This document shows, in pieces, positions 8,098 to 16,720 of a stretch of DNA of 64,000 bases. This stretch comes from Pirellulales bacterium (lineage in GTDB: Bacteria; Planctomycetota; Planctomycetia; Pirellulales; JAEUIK01). A model generated the notes under the pieces. That model was not told the origin of the DNA, did no database searches, and saw only the letters and a program-made list of their open reading frames with translations. A program made the position numbers and the translations under genes. Position 1 is the stretch's first letter; every line of letters starts with the position of its first letter. Location: NCBI GenBank assembly GCA_019694455.1, contig JAIBBY010000001.1, positions 186,001 to 250,000 of the forward strand, read 5' to 3'.

Positions 8098-9771
8098 TTG
8101 AACCACGATCGCGCAGCCGACGCACGCCGCAAAATGAAATGGTGGGGGTGGGGAGCGCCAGAACACCGCTACCCGCTGACCCACATGCCCGGCGCATTGG
8201 AATATCTGCGGCGCCGATTGGGGATCGAAGCGCTACGCGAGTTCGAACCGCCGGCGATCGAGGCGGCGCAGATGCCGGCCAGTCAGGCCAGCCCCGACCT
8301 GATTCGAAAGCTGTCGGCACTTGTGGGAGCGGAACACTGCCGCACCGGTCATCGCGAGCGCGTGCTGCACTCGGTCGGCAAGGGCTACAAAGATCTGATT
8401 CGACTACGCTCGCTGAGATTGCCGCTGGCGACCGATGCGGTGGTGTATCCGCAAACCGCGGAGCAGGTGGCCGATATCTTGGCGTTGTGTCGAGCGGAAC
8501 GAGTGGCCGTGATCCCCTTTGGTGGTGGTTCGTGCGTCGTCAGCGGACTCGACGCCGAACGCGGAAATCAGCATGCCGTCATCTCGCTCGATCTGGCGTT
8601 TCTTAATCGCCTGTTGACGATCGACGAATCGTCGCTGACCGCCACCCTGGAGGCCGGTTGTTTTGGGCCAGAGCTGGAGGCCGCGCTCCGCGAACGTGGA
8701 TTCACGCTCGGGCATTTCCCGCAATCGTTTGAATACTCCACGCTGGGGGGCTGGATCGCCATGCGATCCAGTGGGCAGAACTCACTGGGCTATGGCGGCA
8801 TCGACCGCCTGGTCGAAAGCATCGTCGCCGTAACGCCGATTGGCGAGATCCGCACCCTCTCGGTACCGCGCCGCGCGGATGGGCCCGATGTGAATCAGGT
8901 GCTGCTTGGCTCCGAAGGGACGCTAGGGGTCATCACGGCCGCCACGGTGAAGATTCGGAGGCTACCTAAGGCGCGCGATTATTTCATGTTCGTTTTCAAG
9001 AGCTTTACCAGCGCGATCGACGCGTGCCGCGAGTTGGTTCAGGCCGGCGGCAGACCGGCGCTACTGCGCATCTCTGACGAGGAAGAGACGCAAGGCACAT
9101 TGGCGATGGGGCAAACCGCGGCGTCGGGCATGAAGCAAGTAAAACGCCGAGCGGCGCAGTGGCTGCTGGAGCAGCGAGGTTTTCGGCCCCCCGCGCTATG
9201 CACCGTGCTGGTGGGACTGGAAGGTGAGACCGACGCCATCGCCATCGAGCGGCGACAGATTCGACGCCATTTGCAGCAGCGTGGCGGTTTCTACCTAGGC
9301 AAGTCGCCGGGCGAGCGCTGGCTGGCGTCGCGCTTCGAGCTGCCGTACCTGCGCGACGAACTGATTTACAACGACCTGTTAATCGACACCTTGGAGACGG
9401 CCACGACGTGGTCGCAGTTGCATCTGGTTTATGATGCGGTGCGCAAGGCGATTAGCGAAGCTGCCATGGCGCAAGGACATCCGCTGATGGTGTATTGCCA
9501 TGTCTCGCATTTTTACCCAGATGGCGCATCGCTCTACTTCACACTGTTAGGGCGGCAAGACAGCGCCGACCCCATCGCGCAATGGCTGCGAATCAAGACG
9601 GCGGCGAACGAAGCGATCCGCCGACACGGCGCCGCCATCAGCCACCATCACGGCGTGGGCCTGGATCACCGCGAGCACACTGGCCGCGGCGAAGTGGAGC
9701 AGGCGATGCTCGCGCAGCTTAAACGGACACTGGACCCCGACGACATCATGAATCCGGGCAAGCTGCTGTGA
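8098..9771 (+). CDS. Alkylglycerone-phosphate synthase-like FAD-binding oxidase
   Basis: 557 residues from TTG 8098, preceded by GGGGA; the alternative ATG at 8134 begins M-K-W-W-G-W-G, the usual family start. An FAD-binding-4 domain is clear: T-A-E-Q-V-A-D-I, then V-I-P-F-G-G-G-S. The C-terminal half carries S-H-H-H-G-V-G at 515-521, the histidine motif typical of alkyl-DHAP synthase (AGPS), which swaps the acyl chain of acyl-DHAP for a fatty alcohol to give an ether bond. D-lactate or glycolate oxidase relatives are the main alternative, but the triple-His motif and N-terminal W-G-W-G favour AGPS. Overlaps the next gene by 4 nt, and that gene overlaps a lipid kinase, consistent with glycerolipid metabolism. 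Confidence 0.85.
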   Translation: MNHDRAADARRKMKWWGWGAPEHRYPLTHMPGALEYLRRRLGIEALREFEPPAIEAAQMPASQASPDLIRKLSALVGAEHCRTGHRERVLHSVGKGYKDLIRLRSLRLPLATDAVVYPQTAEQVADILALCRAERVAVIPFGGGSCVVSGLDAERGNQHAVISLDLAFLNRLLTIDESSLTATLEAGCFGPELEAALRERGFTLGHFPQSFEYSTLGGWIAMRSSGQNSLGYGGIDRLVESIVAVTPIGEIRTLSVPRRADGPDVNQVLLGSEGTLGVITAATVKIRRLPKARDYFMFVFKSFTSAIDACRELVQAGGRPALLRISDEEETQGTLAMGQTAASGMKQVKRRAAQWLLEQRGFRPPALCTVLVGLEGETDAIAIERRQIRRHLQQRGGFYLGKSPGERWLASRFELPYLRDELIYNDLLIDTLETATTWSQLHLVYDAVRKAISEAAMAQGHPLMVYCHVSHFYPDGASLYFTLLGRQDSADPIAQWLRIKTAANEAIRRHGAAISHHHGVGLDHREHTGRGEVEQAMLAQLKRTLDPDDIMNPGKLL

Positions 9772-11309
9772 ACGACCGGCGACAACGCATCTTCGATTTG
9801 TGGCCCAGCCATGAGTACGATGTGCTGGTCGTCGGCGGAGGGATCACGGGCGCCGGCATCGCGCGCGACGCCGCGCTGCGCGGGCTGCGCTGCGCTGTGA
9901 TCGACAAAGGAGATTTCGCGTCGGGGACCAGTTCGAAATCGGGCAAGTTGGTGCATGGCGGCGCTCGCTATCTCAAGCATTTTCATTTGCGACTGGTGCG
10001 AGAGGCATGCCGCGAACGGTCGTTGCTATTGCGAACGGTCGCTCCGCATATTATTCGGCCCGTGAGATTTGTGTTGCCGTTTTATGCCGGTGGCCGCACC
10101 CCACGGTGGTTGGCCGCACTTGGGCTAGCGCTCTACGACCTGTTGGCGATACCACGCGGAATCGGGCGATTTCATTTTCTCTCCGCGCGCGAAGTGACAC
10201 AGGCGGAGCCCGCGCTGGACAAGGCGAACCTGGTCGGCGGGCTGAGCTATTGGGATTGCGCCGGCCTCGATTTTCGATTGGTGATCGATACGCTCAAATC
10301 GGCGGAAGCGGCCGGCGCGCACCTGCTCAACTATTGCGAGTTGCAACACCTGCAGCGCGCGCAAAGCGGGTTCGAAGTTGGCGTCCGCGATGTTCCGACT
10401 GGCAAAAAGTTGAAACTGCGCAGCCGCACAATCGTCAACGCGGCGGGGCCCTGGGCCGACGATGTGCAGTTTCGCTGCGGCGCCGCACAGCGGTTTGGCA
10501 TGCGCAATTCGGCCGGCGTGCATCTGATGTTCTCGCGCCAGCGATTGCCCGTGAACGGCACGTTAGCCCTGGAGGTACCCGCCGATGGCAGGATGATCTA
10601 TGCCGTTCCCTGGGGAGAAAACGTGCTAGTCGGCACGACTGACACCTTTTTTGACGGCGACCTCGATGCTCCAGTCGTGATGGCCGAAGCGGTGGACTAC
10701 CTATTGGCAGCAGTGAACCGCTACCTGCCCCATGCGCAGGTCGCCGAGCAAGACATTTTGACTCGATTTATTGGCGTGCGGCCGCTGATCGGCAGCGATC
10801 GTGGCAAGAGCGAAGACCAAGCGCCTCGCGACGACAAGATTCTACTGCAAGCGGACGGAATGGTTTCGATCACCGGCGGCAAACTAACCACCTACCGGGC
10901 GATGGCGGAGAAGGTTGTTGATCTGTTGATTGACTCGTTCTTCCGTCAGCGCACGCTGGCGCCATGCGGCACCGCCAGTCCCATCTCTGGCGCAGCGCAA
11001 CGACTGCCGAAGGACGCCTCACCACGCGTCGCGGCGCTGTGGGAGCGGTATGGATCGAACGCCTGGCGAATTGACGAACTGATTGAGAATTCGCCCGAGC
11101 TGGGGCAACCCATCGTTGAGGGCGCGCCCTTTGTCTGGGGAGAGGCGGTGTACGCCTTGCACCATGAATACGTGTTGCGGCCGGAAGACTTGATCGAGCG
11201 CCGCTTGGGCGCGTTCGTGCTCGCGCCGCAACGGGCGCTGCGCGACGCAATTGGCCCCTGGTTCGAATCGCAAGTAAACTCGCGCACGACCGAGGAGTCG
11301 CCAGCATGA
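9768..11309 (+). CDS. glpD: FAD-dependent glycerol-3-phosphate dehydrogenase
   Basis: 513 residues from GTG 9768, coupled to the upstream gene by a GTGA overlap. The N-terminal dinucleotide fold reads V-V-G-G-G-I-T-G-A-G-I-A-R-D, followed by the GlpD/GlpA signature G-T-S-S-K-S-G-K-L-V-H-G-G-A-R-Y. A second conserved block includes S-I-T-G-G-K-L-T-T-Y. The enzyme oxidises glycerol-3-phosphate to DHAP at the membrane and passes electrons to quinone. Here it lies between an AGPS-like enzyme and a lipid kinase. It may supply DHAP to ether-lipid synthesis, or handle the reduction state of alkyl-DHAP; the latter is speculation. Confidence 0.93.
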   Translation: MNDRRQRIFDLWPSHEYDVLVVGGGITGAGIARDAALRGLRCAVIDKGDFASGTSSKSGKLVHGGARYLKHFHLRLVREACRERSLLLRTVAPHIIRPVRFVLPFYAGGRTPRWLAALGLALYDLLAIPRGIGRFHFLSAREVTQAEPALDKANLVGGLSYWDCAGLDFRLVIDTLKSAEAAGAHLLNYCELQHLQRAQSGFEVGVRDVPTGKKLKLRSRTIVNAAGPWADDVQFRCGAAQRFGMRNSAGVHLMFSRQRLPVNGTLALEVPADGRMIYAVPWGENVLVGTTDTFFDGDLDAPVVMAEAVDYLLAAVNRYLPHAQVAEQDILTRFIGVRPLIGSDRGKSEDQAPRDDKILLQADGMVSITGGKLTTYRAMAEKVVDLLIDSFFRQRTLAPCGTASPISGAAQRLPKDASPRVAALWERYGSNAWRIDELIENSPELGQPIVEGAPFVWGEAVYALHHEYVLRPEDLIERRLGAFVLAPQRALRDAIGPWFESQVNSRTTEESPA

Positions 11310-12226
11310 AGCGCGTGTTCATGTTCAACCCGAGGGCGGGGGGCGGGATTTCGGCGCGAAGATTGCGCGAGATCGAACGCTATTTTCTTGACCGCACGGG
11401 CTCGTTCGACGTAATCCGTTGCGAGAGTCGCGACGACCTCACTCGCCGGACACGCGATGCGCTGCTGGGGGGCGCCGAGCAGATAGTGGCGATCGGCGGC
11501 GATGGGACGATGAACGCGGCGGCAAACGGCTTCTTTGAGCAGGGGCGGCCAGTGGCGCCGGCCGCTTGCTTGGCGGTGTCGCGCTTGGGTACCGGTTCGG
11601 ATTATTTGAAGACCCTGGCGCCCGATCGAACCACGGACTGGCGCGAAGTGGCGCTCAACCCGGTCATGCGAGCGGTTGATGTGGGCGCCATCCGCACGCT
11701 GGACGATAGCCGGCCGCCAATGCACTTTTTGAATATCGCCAGCTTCGGCATGAGCGGCGAGATTGTGCGCCGCAAGCAGCAGATGCCGGGCTGGCTGCCG
11801 CGATCGCTCTGCTATTTGCTGCCGACGTTGGCAAGCCTGTTTGGCGCCCGACCGCGCTCGATTGAACTGGAATTGGACGGCCAATCGCTGCGGCGCGAAG
11901 CGCTGTGCCTGTTTGCCTCCAAGGGCATCTTTGCCGGTGGCGGCATGCGGTTTGGAGGAGGGGTGACGCTCGACGATGGACTATTCGACGTCATGCTCTT
12001 CACGTCGATGACCTCGCTGCAAATGTTGCTGAAGACGCCAAAACTGTATAGCGGCGACTACGCTGATGAACCTTCAATCGAGAAGCACACTGCCCGGTCG
12101 CTGCGTTTTCGCTCATCGGCGCCACTGACGGGGGAATGCGACGGCGAGTTGATCGGGGCCGGCGACTTTGAGATCACGCTCTCGCCGCGCGCTTTGCAGG
12201 TCTGCTGCCCGGCCACAACCGCTTGA
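11306..12226 (+). CDS. Diacylglycerol-kinase-family lipid kinase
   Basis: 306 residues. ATG 11306 overlaps glpD by 4 nt. The catalytic domain has F-N-P-R-A-G-G-G near the start and G-G-D-G-T-M-N-A-A-A-N-G, the GGDGT signature of the DagK/YegS/BmrU superfamily. The C-terminal beta domain ends with the usual D-G-E region (G-E-C-D-G-E-L). These enzymes phosphorylate lipids such as diacylglycerol. As the last gene of the AGPS-like/GlpD operon it may phosphorylate an alkyl- or diacyl-glycerol. It converges on coaD with a 24-nt gap. Confidence 0.9.
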   Translation: MKRVFMFNPRAGGGISARRLREIERYFLDRTGSFDVIRCESRDDLTRRTRDALLGGAEQIVAIGGDGTMNAAANGFFEQGRPVAPAACLAVSRLGTGSDYLKTLAPDRTTDWREVALNPVMRAVDVGAIRTLDDSRPPMHFLNIASFGMSGEIVRRKQQMPGWLPRSLCYLLPTLASLFGARPRSIELELDGQSLRREALCLFASKGIFAGGGMRFGGGVTLDDGLFDVMLFTSMTSLQMLLKTPKLYSGDYADEPSIEKHTARSLRFRSSAPLTGECDGELIGAGDFEITLSPRALQVCCPATTA

Positions 12227-12250
12227 TGAGTGACTTAGCCGGTGAGAACG

Positions 12251-12757
12251 CTACGTCACGCGGGCCATCTTCTTGCGCAGTTCTTCAATAACTTCCCAGG
12301 GAACAAATCGCGCCAATTCGTCGTCGCCCGCCAGCGGCGTGATTTGCTTAATCAATGAACTGGAGACGTGCGAAAACTCTTCGTCCGCCATCAAAAACAC
12401 AGTCTCCAGGCCGGGATCGAGTTGGCGATTGGCCATGGCCATCGTGAACTCGGCGGCGATGTCGGTGAGCGGGCGCACGCCGCGGATCATCACTCGGGAT
12501 CGACATTCGCGGACAAAGTTCACCGCCAGCCCTGAGAATGTCCTGACTTCGACATTGGGGTAGCGCCTGGTGGTGCGACGAACCAGCGACACGCGCTCTT
12601 CCAGCGTAAAGAGCGGTTCTTTGCCGGCGTTGATCCCAATGCCGACGATCAGCGTGTCGACCAAGGAAGCGCTACGTTCGATGACGTTCAGATGCCCGAG
12701 CGTGATCGGATCGAACGAACCCGAATAGACAGCGATACGGGGATCGACTTGCGTCAT
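12251..12757 (-). CDS. coaD: Phosphopantetheine adenylyltransferase
   Basis: 168 residues, standard length. CoaD transfers AMP from ATP to 4'-phosphopantetheine in coenzyme A synthesis. The nucleotidyltransferase motif is Y-S-G-S-F-D-P-I-T-L-G-H near residue 11-22. R-G-V-R-P-L-T-D, the N-R-Q-L block and V-S-S-S-L-I-K follow in the right order. Cytoplasmic hexamer in known cases. It is a single gene between two convergent or divergent neighbours, with an ATG start at 12757. Confidence 0.97.
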   Translation of the reverse strand: MTQVDPRIAVYSGSFDPITLGHLNVIERSASLVDTLIVGIGINAGKEPLFTLEERVSLVRRTTRRYPNVEVRTFSGLAVNFVRECRSRVMIRGVRPLTDIAAEFTMAMANRQLDPGLETVFLMADEEFSHVSSSLIKQITPLAGDDELARFVPWEVIEELRKKMARVT

Positions 12758-12861
12758 GTGCGATACGTCAGCAGAATCGGACTTTGGATCAACGATGCCA
12801 TCATGCCGCCTGCACTCACCGATTGCAAATGCGTCGCAGGCGGGCCGGGAGTTTGCGCATT

Positions 12862-13965
12862 ATGCCAGAGACGCTACGCGCGGCGGTCATCGGTCGTACC
12901 GGTCGGGGCGACTATGGGCATGCCCTCGACACGGTTTGGCTGCGGGCGCCCAACGCCAAGCTGGTCGCCGTCGCCGACGACGGCAAGATGGGACTGGCGC
13001 AGGCGACGCGGCGACTGTCGGTGGAGCGCGGATACCTCGACTATCGTGAGATGCTCGACCGGGAGAAACCGCAGATTGTCAGCGTCGCCCCGCGGTGGAT
13101 CGACGCGCATGCGGAGATGATCGTGGCCTGCGCCGAGCGCGGCATTCACGTGTTCACCGAAAAGCCGCTTTGCCGAACGCTGGCGGAGGCCGACGCGATT
13201 GTCACGGCGTGCGAACGCACCCACACCAAACTGGCCATCGCCTATCAAACCCGCTACAGCCCCAAATTGCCGGTCGTGGCAGGCCTGTTGCGAGCTGGCC
13301 GCATTGGCCGCGTGCTTGAGTACCGGGCGCGCGGCAAGGAGGACCAGCGCGGTGGGGGCGAGGATTTGTTTGTGCTTGGCGGACATTTATTCAATCTGAT
13401 TCGCCACTTGGCGGGCGAGCCGAGTTGGTGCTTTGCCCAAGTGAGCGAGCAGGGGGAGTCCATCGCGCGGCAGCACGTACATGACGGCGCGGAAGGGATT
13501 GGACCGTTAGCTGGGGACTCGGTCGACGCAATGTATGGGCTTTCTGGCGATGCGACGGCGTACTTTGCCTCGCATCGTGGCGCCGCCGCGAAGCCTGCTC
13601 GGTTTGGAATTCAGATCTTTGGCACGGCCGGCATCTTGGAAATACAAACGGGCTGGATGCCGACGGTCCGGTTGCTGGAAGATTCCAGTTGGTCGCCAGG
13701 CCGCAGCGGGGCGAAGTGGCAGGAAGTGACATCCGCGGGAGTTGGCAAGCCAGAACCTATGCCGGCAGGTGGGCCAGAGGATGGCAACCTGGCCGCAATT
13801 GCCGACCTGATGGAGTCGATCGAAAACGATCGGCAACCATTGGCCAGTGTCTACGAGGCGCGCGGCGTTATGGAAATGATCGTGGCGCCGTTTGCCTCGG
13901 CGGTGCAGGGAGGGCGTGTCGCATTGCCATTGGCGGTGCGCGACAATCCCCTCACACGACTGTGA
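12862..13965 (+). CDS. Gfo/Idh/MocA-family oxidoreductase
   Basis: About 367 residues from ATG 12862 (M-P-E-T-L-R-A-A-V-I-G); the longer reading from 12784 adds an unlikely Cys/His/Arg-rich leader. A Rossmann NAD(P) site opens the protein (A-V-I-G-R-T-G-R-G-D-Y-G), and the catalytic-type motif T-E-K-P-L-C is present. The C-terminal half is the alpha/beta domain that binds the sugar or inositol substrate. Members oxidise or reduce cyclic polyols and sugars; planctomycetes carry many. The substrate is not predictable. The gene ends inside the stem of a hairpin terminator. Confidence 0.9.
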   Translation: MPETLRAAVIGRTGRGDYGHALDTVWLRAPNAKLVAVADDGKMGLAQATRRLSVERGYLDYREMLDREKPQIVSVAPRWIDAHAEMIVACAERGIHVFTEKPLCRTLAEADAIVTACERTHTKLAIAYQTRYSPKLPVVAGLLRAGRIGRVLEYRARGKEDQRGGGEDLFVLGGHLFNLIRHLAGEPSWCFAQVSEQGESIARQHVHDGAEGIGPLAGDSVDAMYGLSGDATAYFASHRGAAAKPARFGIQIFGTAGILEIQTGWMPTVRLLEDSSWSPGRSGAKWQEVTSAGVGKPEPMPAGGPEDGNLAAIADLMESIENDRQPLASVYEARGVMEMIVAPFASAVQGGRVALPLAVRDNPLTRL

Positions 13966-13982
13966 GGGGGCGACTATTTTTT
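13948..13982 (+). terminator. Likely intrinsic terminator after the Gfo/Idh gene
   Basis: A 9-bp perfect stem CCCCTCACA (13948-13956) / TGTGAGGGG (13961-13969) with a CGAC loop. The stop codon of the oxidoreductase lies in the right arm. A run of six T (13977-13982) follows after seven nt and runs into the stop codon of the convergent glycosyltransferase gene. The gap before the T run makes it less canonical. Confidence 0.6.
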
Positions 13983-14661
13983 AGCTGTCGTGCCGACGGT
14001 AGCGCTTGGCGAGCCGATCGGGGGAGACACCCAACCGCTCGGCCACGATGAATGACCAATTACGCAGTGTTTGGCGAACCACGCCGTGCCTCAGCCAGCG
14101 CCGCGCGCTCACGTTTAGTGGTCCAGGCAACAGCACCAGTTTGCCGACTCGCCGCGCCGCACGACTCAGCAGCAGGTCTTCCATCAAATCCACTTCTGGA
14201 AAGCCTCCCAGCCGCTCAAATACCTCGCGCCGGAAGAAGAGACCTTGATCGCCAAAGGGCAATCGCAGCACCCGCGCACGATAGGCGTTGCCAATTTCCA
14301 GTGCTCGAAACTTGAGGCCCGGTGCATCGATGCGCTGGCGGAACGCGCCGCCAATCACGGTCGCATCGCTCAGCGCTAGCGCGATCTGCTCGTGCGCCGC
14401 GGGCTGAAGCCAAGTGTCGGCGTGTACGAACAAGAGTGTGTCGCCATCCGCATGCCGCGCCGCGGCGTTCTGCTGGCGCGCTCGGCCGGGCGCGGTGGTC
14501 ACGATGCGGCACCCCGCTTCGGCCGCCAACGCGACCGTGTTGTCGTCACTGCCGCCATCGGCGATCGTCACGTCGCTGGGGAGTAGCGACCATGCGCGGC
14601 GGACGGCCTCCGCGACGTGTCGCGATTCGTTCAGCGTCGGAATAATGATCGAAAGTCGCAC
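13981..14661 (-). CDS. Family-2 glycosyltransferase (TIGR04283-like)
   Basis: 226 residues. GT-A fold start L-S-I-I-I-P-T-L-N-E, then A-D-G-G-S-D-D-N-T and V-H-A-D-T-W, the DxD-like metal and sugar-nucleotide motif. A-R-Q-Q-N-A-A-A-R in the first third is typical of the short TIGR04283 glycosyltransferases, which lack a membrane anchor. The acceptor is unknown. The gene lies downstream of the thioredoxin-like gene on the same strand, but a strong terminator separates them, so it is probably transcribed separately. Confidence 0.88.
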   Translation of the reverse strand: MRLSIIIPTLNESRHVAEAVRRAWSLLPSDVTIADGGSDDNTVALAAEAGCRIVTTAPGRARQQNAAARHADGDTLLFVHADTWLQPAAHEQIALALSDATVIGGAFRQRIDAPGLKFRALEIGNAYRARVLRLPFGDQGLFFRREVFERLGGFPEVDLMEDLLLSRAARRVGKLVLLPGPLNVSARRWLRHGVVRQTLRNWSFIVAERLGVSPDRLAKRYRRHDS

Positions 14662-14696
14662 GGCAAGCGATGGTTGCGCGGGGGGGCTCGAAGCGC

Positions 14697-14746
14697 AAAA
14701 AAATACCGCCCCAGTTCGCGCCTGGAAAGGTCGTGAACTGGGACGG
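14697..14746 (-). terminator. Rho-independent terminator after the thioredoxin-like gene
   Basis: On the minus strand the sequence forms CCGtCCCAGTTC ... GAACTGGGgCGG, a stem of 11 pairs with one mismatch, followed directly by TA and then seven T (A run at 14697-14703 on plus). It begins about 30 nt after the thioredoxin-like stop codon and precedes the glycosyltransferase start. This is the clearest intrinsic terminator in the window. Confidence 0.82.
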
Positions 14747-14775
14747 TGTGTGGAAAGCTTTGAGAACCGAATCGC

Positions 14776-15222
14776 CTAGCGACCCATGACCGCTTCGGTG
14801 GGCTTTGGTTCCGTTGCCTGCTGCGGTTGTTCCGCGACCGACTCCGCCGGCGGAGTGAGAAAGCTGTCAAGCGCTTCCAGGCTCTGAGCGCCGGTCAATT
14901 GGCGGCGCATCCAGCCTTCTTTGGTTTTCCGGTACATAATCAGTTGCGGGATCGATCCGCCACGCATGAGTTGGCGGGCAACGCCCGGCTCATGATCGCT
15001 GTTGACGGTTGCAAACGCCACGCGATTCAGCAGGCCTTGGCGTTTCGCCTGCGGGATTACATTCTGCTTCATCTGCTGACATGCGGGGCACCAATCGGCG
15101 CCGACCAAGACAACCAGCGGCCGACCCGTTTCCAGGGTTTGCTTGTGGGCCGCGGCGTAAGTGTTCACATCCGCGGCAACGATCGAGGTCTGCAAGAGCA
15201 GAGCGACAGTGACTCCTAACAC
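14776..15222 (-). CDS. Exported thioredoxin-fold protein
   Basis: About 148 residues. An N-terminal hydrophobic leader ends near V-A-A-D, suggesting export. The thioredoxin motif is W-C-P-A-C (G-A-D-W-C-P-A-C-Q-Q), and a cis-proline segment S-I-P-Q-L-I-M-Y follows. The tail is Pro/Gln-rich and probably disordered. Start choice: AAGGAG at 15231-15236 (minus) is 8 nt from GTG 15222 but only 2 nt from an upstream in-frame TTG at 15228, so GTG 15222 is favoured. Role: thiol-disulfide exchange outside the cytoplasm. It has its own terminator and looks monocistronic. Confidence 0.88.
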   Translation of the reverse strand: MLGVTVALLLQTSIVAADVNTYAAAHKQTLETGRPLVVLVGADWCPACQQMKQNVIPQAKRQGLLNRVAFATVNSDHEPGVARQLMRGGSIPQLIMYRKTKEGWMRRQLTGAQSLEALDSFLTPPAESVAEQPQQATEPKPTEAVMGR

Positions 15223-15228
15223 TACCAA

Positions 15229-15643
15229 GTCTCCTTAGGGTGAAACGATTGCCCCATCCATGGCCGATGGAAGTCGGCCGACAGGTGAGCATTAGCTGTG
15301 GTGGGAAGCCCGTGCGGTTTACTGGCGTATGGCGGGTGTGATGCCGGTTGTGCCGCTGGTCGGCTAATGCGACCCCAAAGCACGGGCTTAAAGGAGAACT
15401 CAGTCTAACGATGATGCTCCGCTGGACAACCTAAAAAGGTTAAAAATGAGAAAGTTGCCCTAACTACAGAACAGGCAAAGAGTTTGCGGATTACGTGGAG
15501 ATTGAGAGCGTAATAATGAAGGGATCGACATCAATTAGGCGTCGCGCGTCAGGCCCGCTATAATCACCGCACAGTGCTTGTCTTTCGCATCGTAACCACC
15601 GATGAGCACTTGATTTCTGCGATTGGTTCTTGGCTGCGATGGA
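15229..15643. other. Intergenic region between divergent genes
   Basis: About 415 nt without a convincing gene. The thioredoxin-like gene leaves on the minus strand with its ribosome site at 15231-15236, and a Gfo/Idh gene leaves on the plus strand. The middle is AT-richer (15420-15540). A TATAAT box lies at 15559-15564 on plus, about 80 nt before the oxidoreductase start. The short ORF reading 15763-15491 on minus overlaps the oxidoreductase and has no family features. Confidence 0.6.
15559..15564 (+). promoter_or_regulatory. Candidate -10 box (TATAAT) for the second Gfo/Idh gene
   Basis: Exact TATAAT in the context GC-TATAAT, about 80 nt upstream of ATG 15644. No good -35 hexamer is seen at 16-18 nt. 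The same GC-TAnAAT context recurs before the M20 gene (21368) and mcsA (25805). Confidence 0.3.
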
Positions 15644-16675
15644 ATGAAGCTGCGCGTCGGTCTCGTTGGTTTGGGAAGTGATTGGGAGTCTCGCTACCGG
15701 CCGGCGCTGCGCGCTTTGAGCGATCGCTTCGAAGTGCGCGCCGTATGTGAGCAGGTGGCGCATCGCGCGGCGCAGGCCGCGCGCGAGTTCAACGCGGACC
15801 AGATTGATGGATTTCGCGCGTTGTCGCGGCGCGAGGACATCGACGCCGTCTTGATGCTGTCGCGCCAGTGGTACGGCTCATTGCCGATCCTAGCAGCGTG
15901 CGACGCGGGCAAAGCGGTCTACACCGCAGCGGGGCTTGAGCTCGACGAAACGATGGCGCTCAAGATCAAACAGCGCGTGGAACGAGCGGGCATCGCGTTC
16001 ATGGCCGAGTTTCCCTGTCGACAGGCTGCGGCCACGATTCGCCTCAAGGAGTTGATCGCCACGCGGCTTGGCGCGCCCAGGCTCCTGTTTTGTCATCGAC
16101 GCAAACCCGCCGAAGGCAGCGCCGATTCGCGCCTGGGCGTCCATGCGGATCGACTCGGAGATTTGATCGAGTTGGTCGACTGGTGCCGCTACGTGGTTGG
16201 CGCCGAGCCGAGCGCGGTGTTTGGCGTGCTGCACCGCGCTTCGAATCCGCCGAGCGAAGAAGCTCCTGAACTGCCTTGCGAAGACTACCAGATGATGAGT
16301 CTGGAATTCTCACCGTCTGGGCAATTCGGCGCGGGCCCGCTGGCTCAGATTAGTTGCGGTCGTTACGTACCAGCGAATTGGTCGGAAGCGGTGGCGTTTC
16401 GTCCGCCAGCGGCCTTGCAAGTGGCATGTGAAAACGGCATCGCCTTTATTGACTTGCCGTCGACGTTGATCTGGTTTGACAACGCCGGTCGCCATCAGGA
16501 ATCGCTCGATAGCGAGCGCCCGCTGGGAGAGCAATTGCTCTCGCTCTTTTACCGATCGGTGACGAGCCTCGTTCGCAATACGGCCAGTCTTGAGGACGCC
16601 TATCGCGCCCTGGATGTGGTGATTAAGGCGCGACAAAGCTTTGAAGAAGGACGGCGCATCCCGATCGTCGTGTGA
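15644..16675 (+). CDS. Divergent Gfo/Idh/MocA-like oxidoreductase
   Basis: About 343 residues from ATG 15644 (M-K-L-R-V-G-L-V-G-L-G); a longer reading from 15623 adds seven residues. The Rossmann start G-L-V-G-L-G-S-D-W is followed by an alpha/beta layout like the Gfo/Idh family. However, the usual E-K-P motif is replaced by an A-A-G-L-E-L segment (about residue 92), so it may lack normal catalysis or use a different substrate. It could act as a regulatory or structural homologue. It converges on a PHA-system-like gene. Family call good, activity uncertain. Confidence 0.85.
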   Translation: MKLRVGLVGLGSDWESRYRPALRALSDRFEVRAVCEQVAHRAAQAAREFNADQIDGFRALSRREDIDAVLMLSRQWYGSLPILAACDAGKAVYTAAGLELDETMALKIKQRVERAGIAFMAEFPCRQAAATIRLKELIATRLGAPRLLFCHRRKPAEGSADSRLGVHADRLGDLIELVDWCRYVVGAEPSAVFGVLHRASNPPSEEAPELPCEDYQMMSLEFSPSGQFGAGPLAQISCGRYVPANWSEAVAFRPPAALQVACENGIAFIDLPSTLIWFDNAGRHQESLDSERPLGEQLLSLFYRSVTSLVRNTASLEDAYRALDVVIKARQSFEEGRRIPIVV

Positions 16676-16720
16676 GGCGCCCGCCTAGGCCGAGCGTCTC
16701 AGGGATTCGAACGCGCGCGA

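Noticed and set aside
16695-16720. GGGATTCGAAC resembling a reversed tRNA T-loop
   Set aside because: Stems do not pair and the space between genes (45 nt) is too short for a tRNA.
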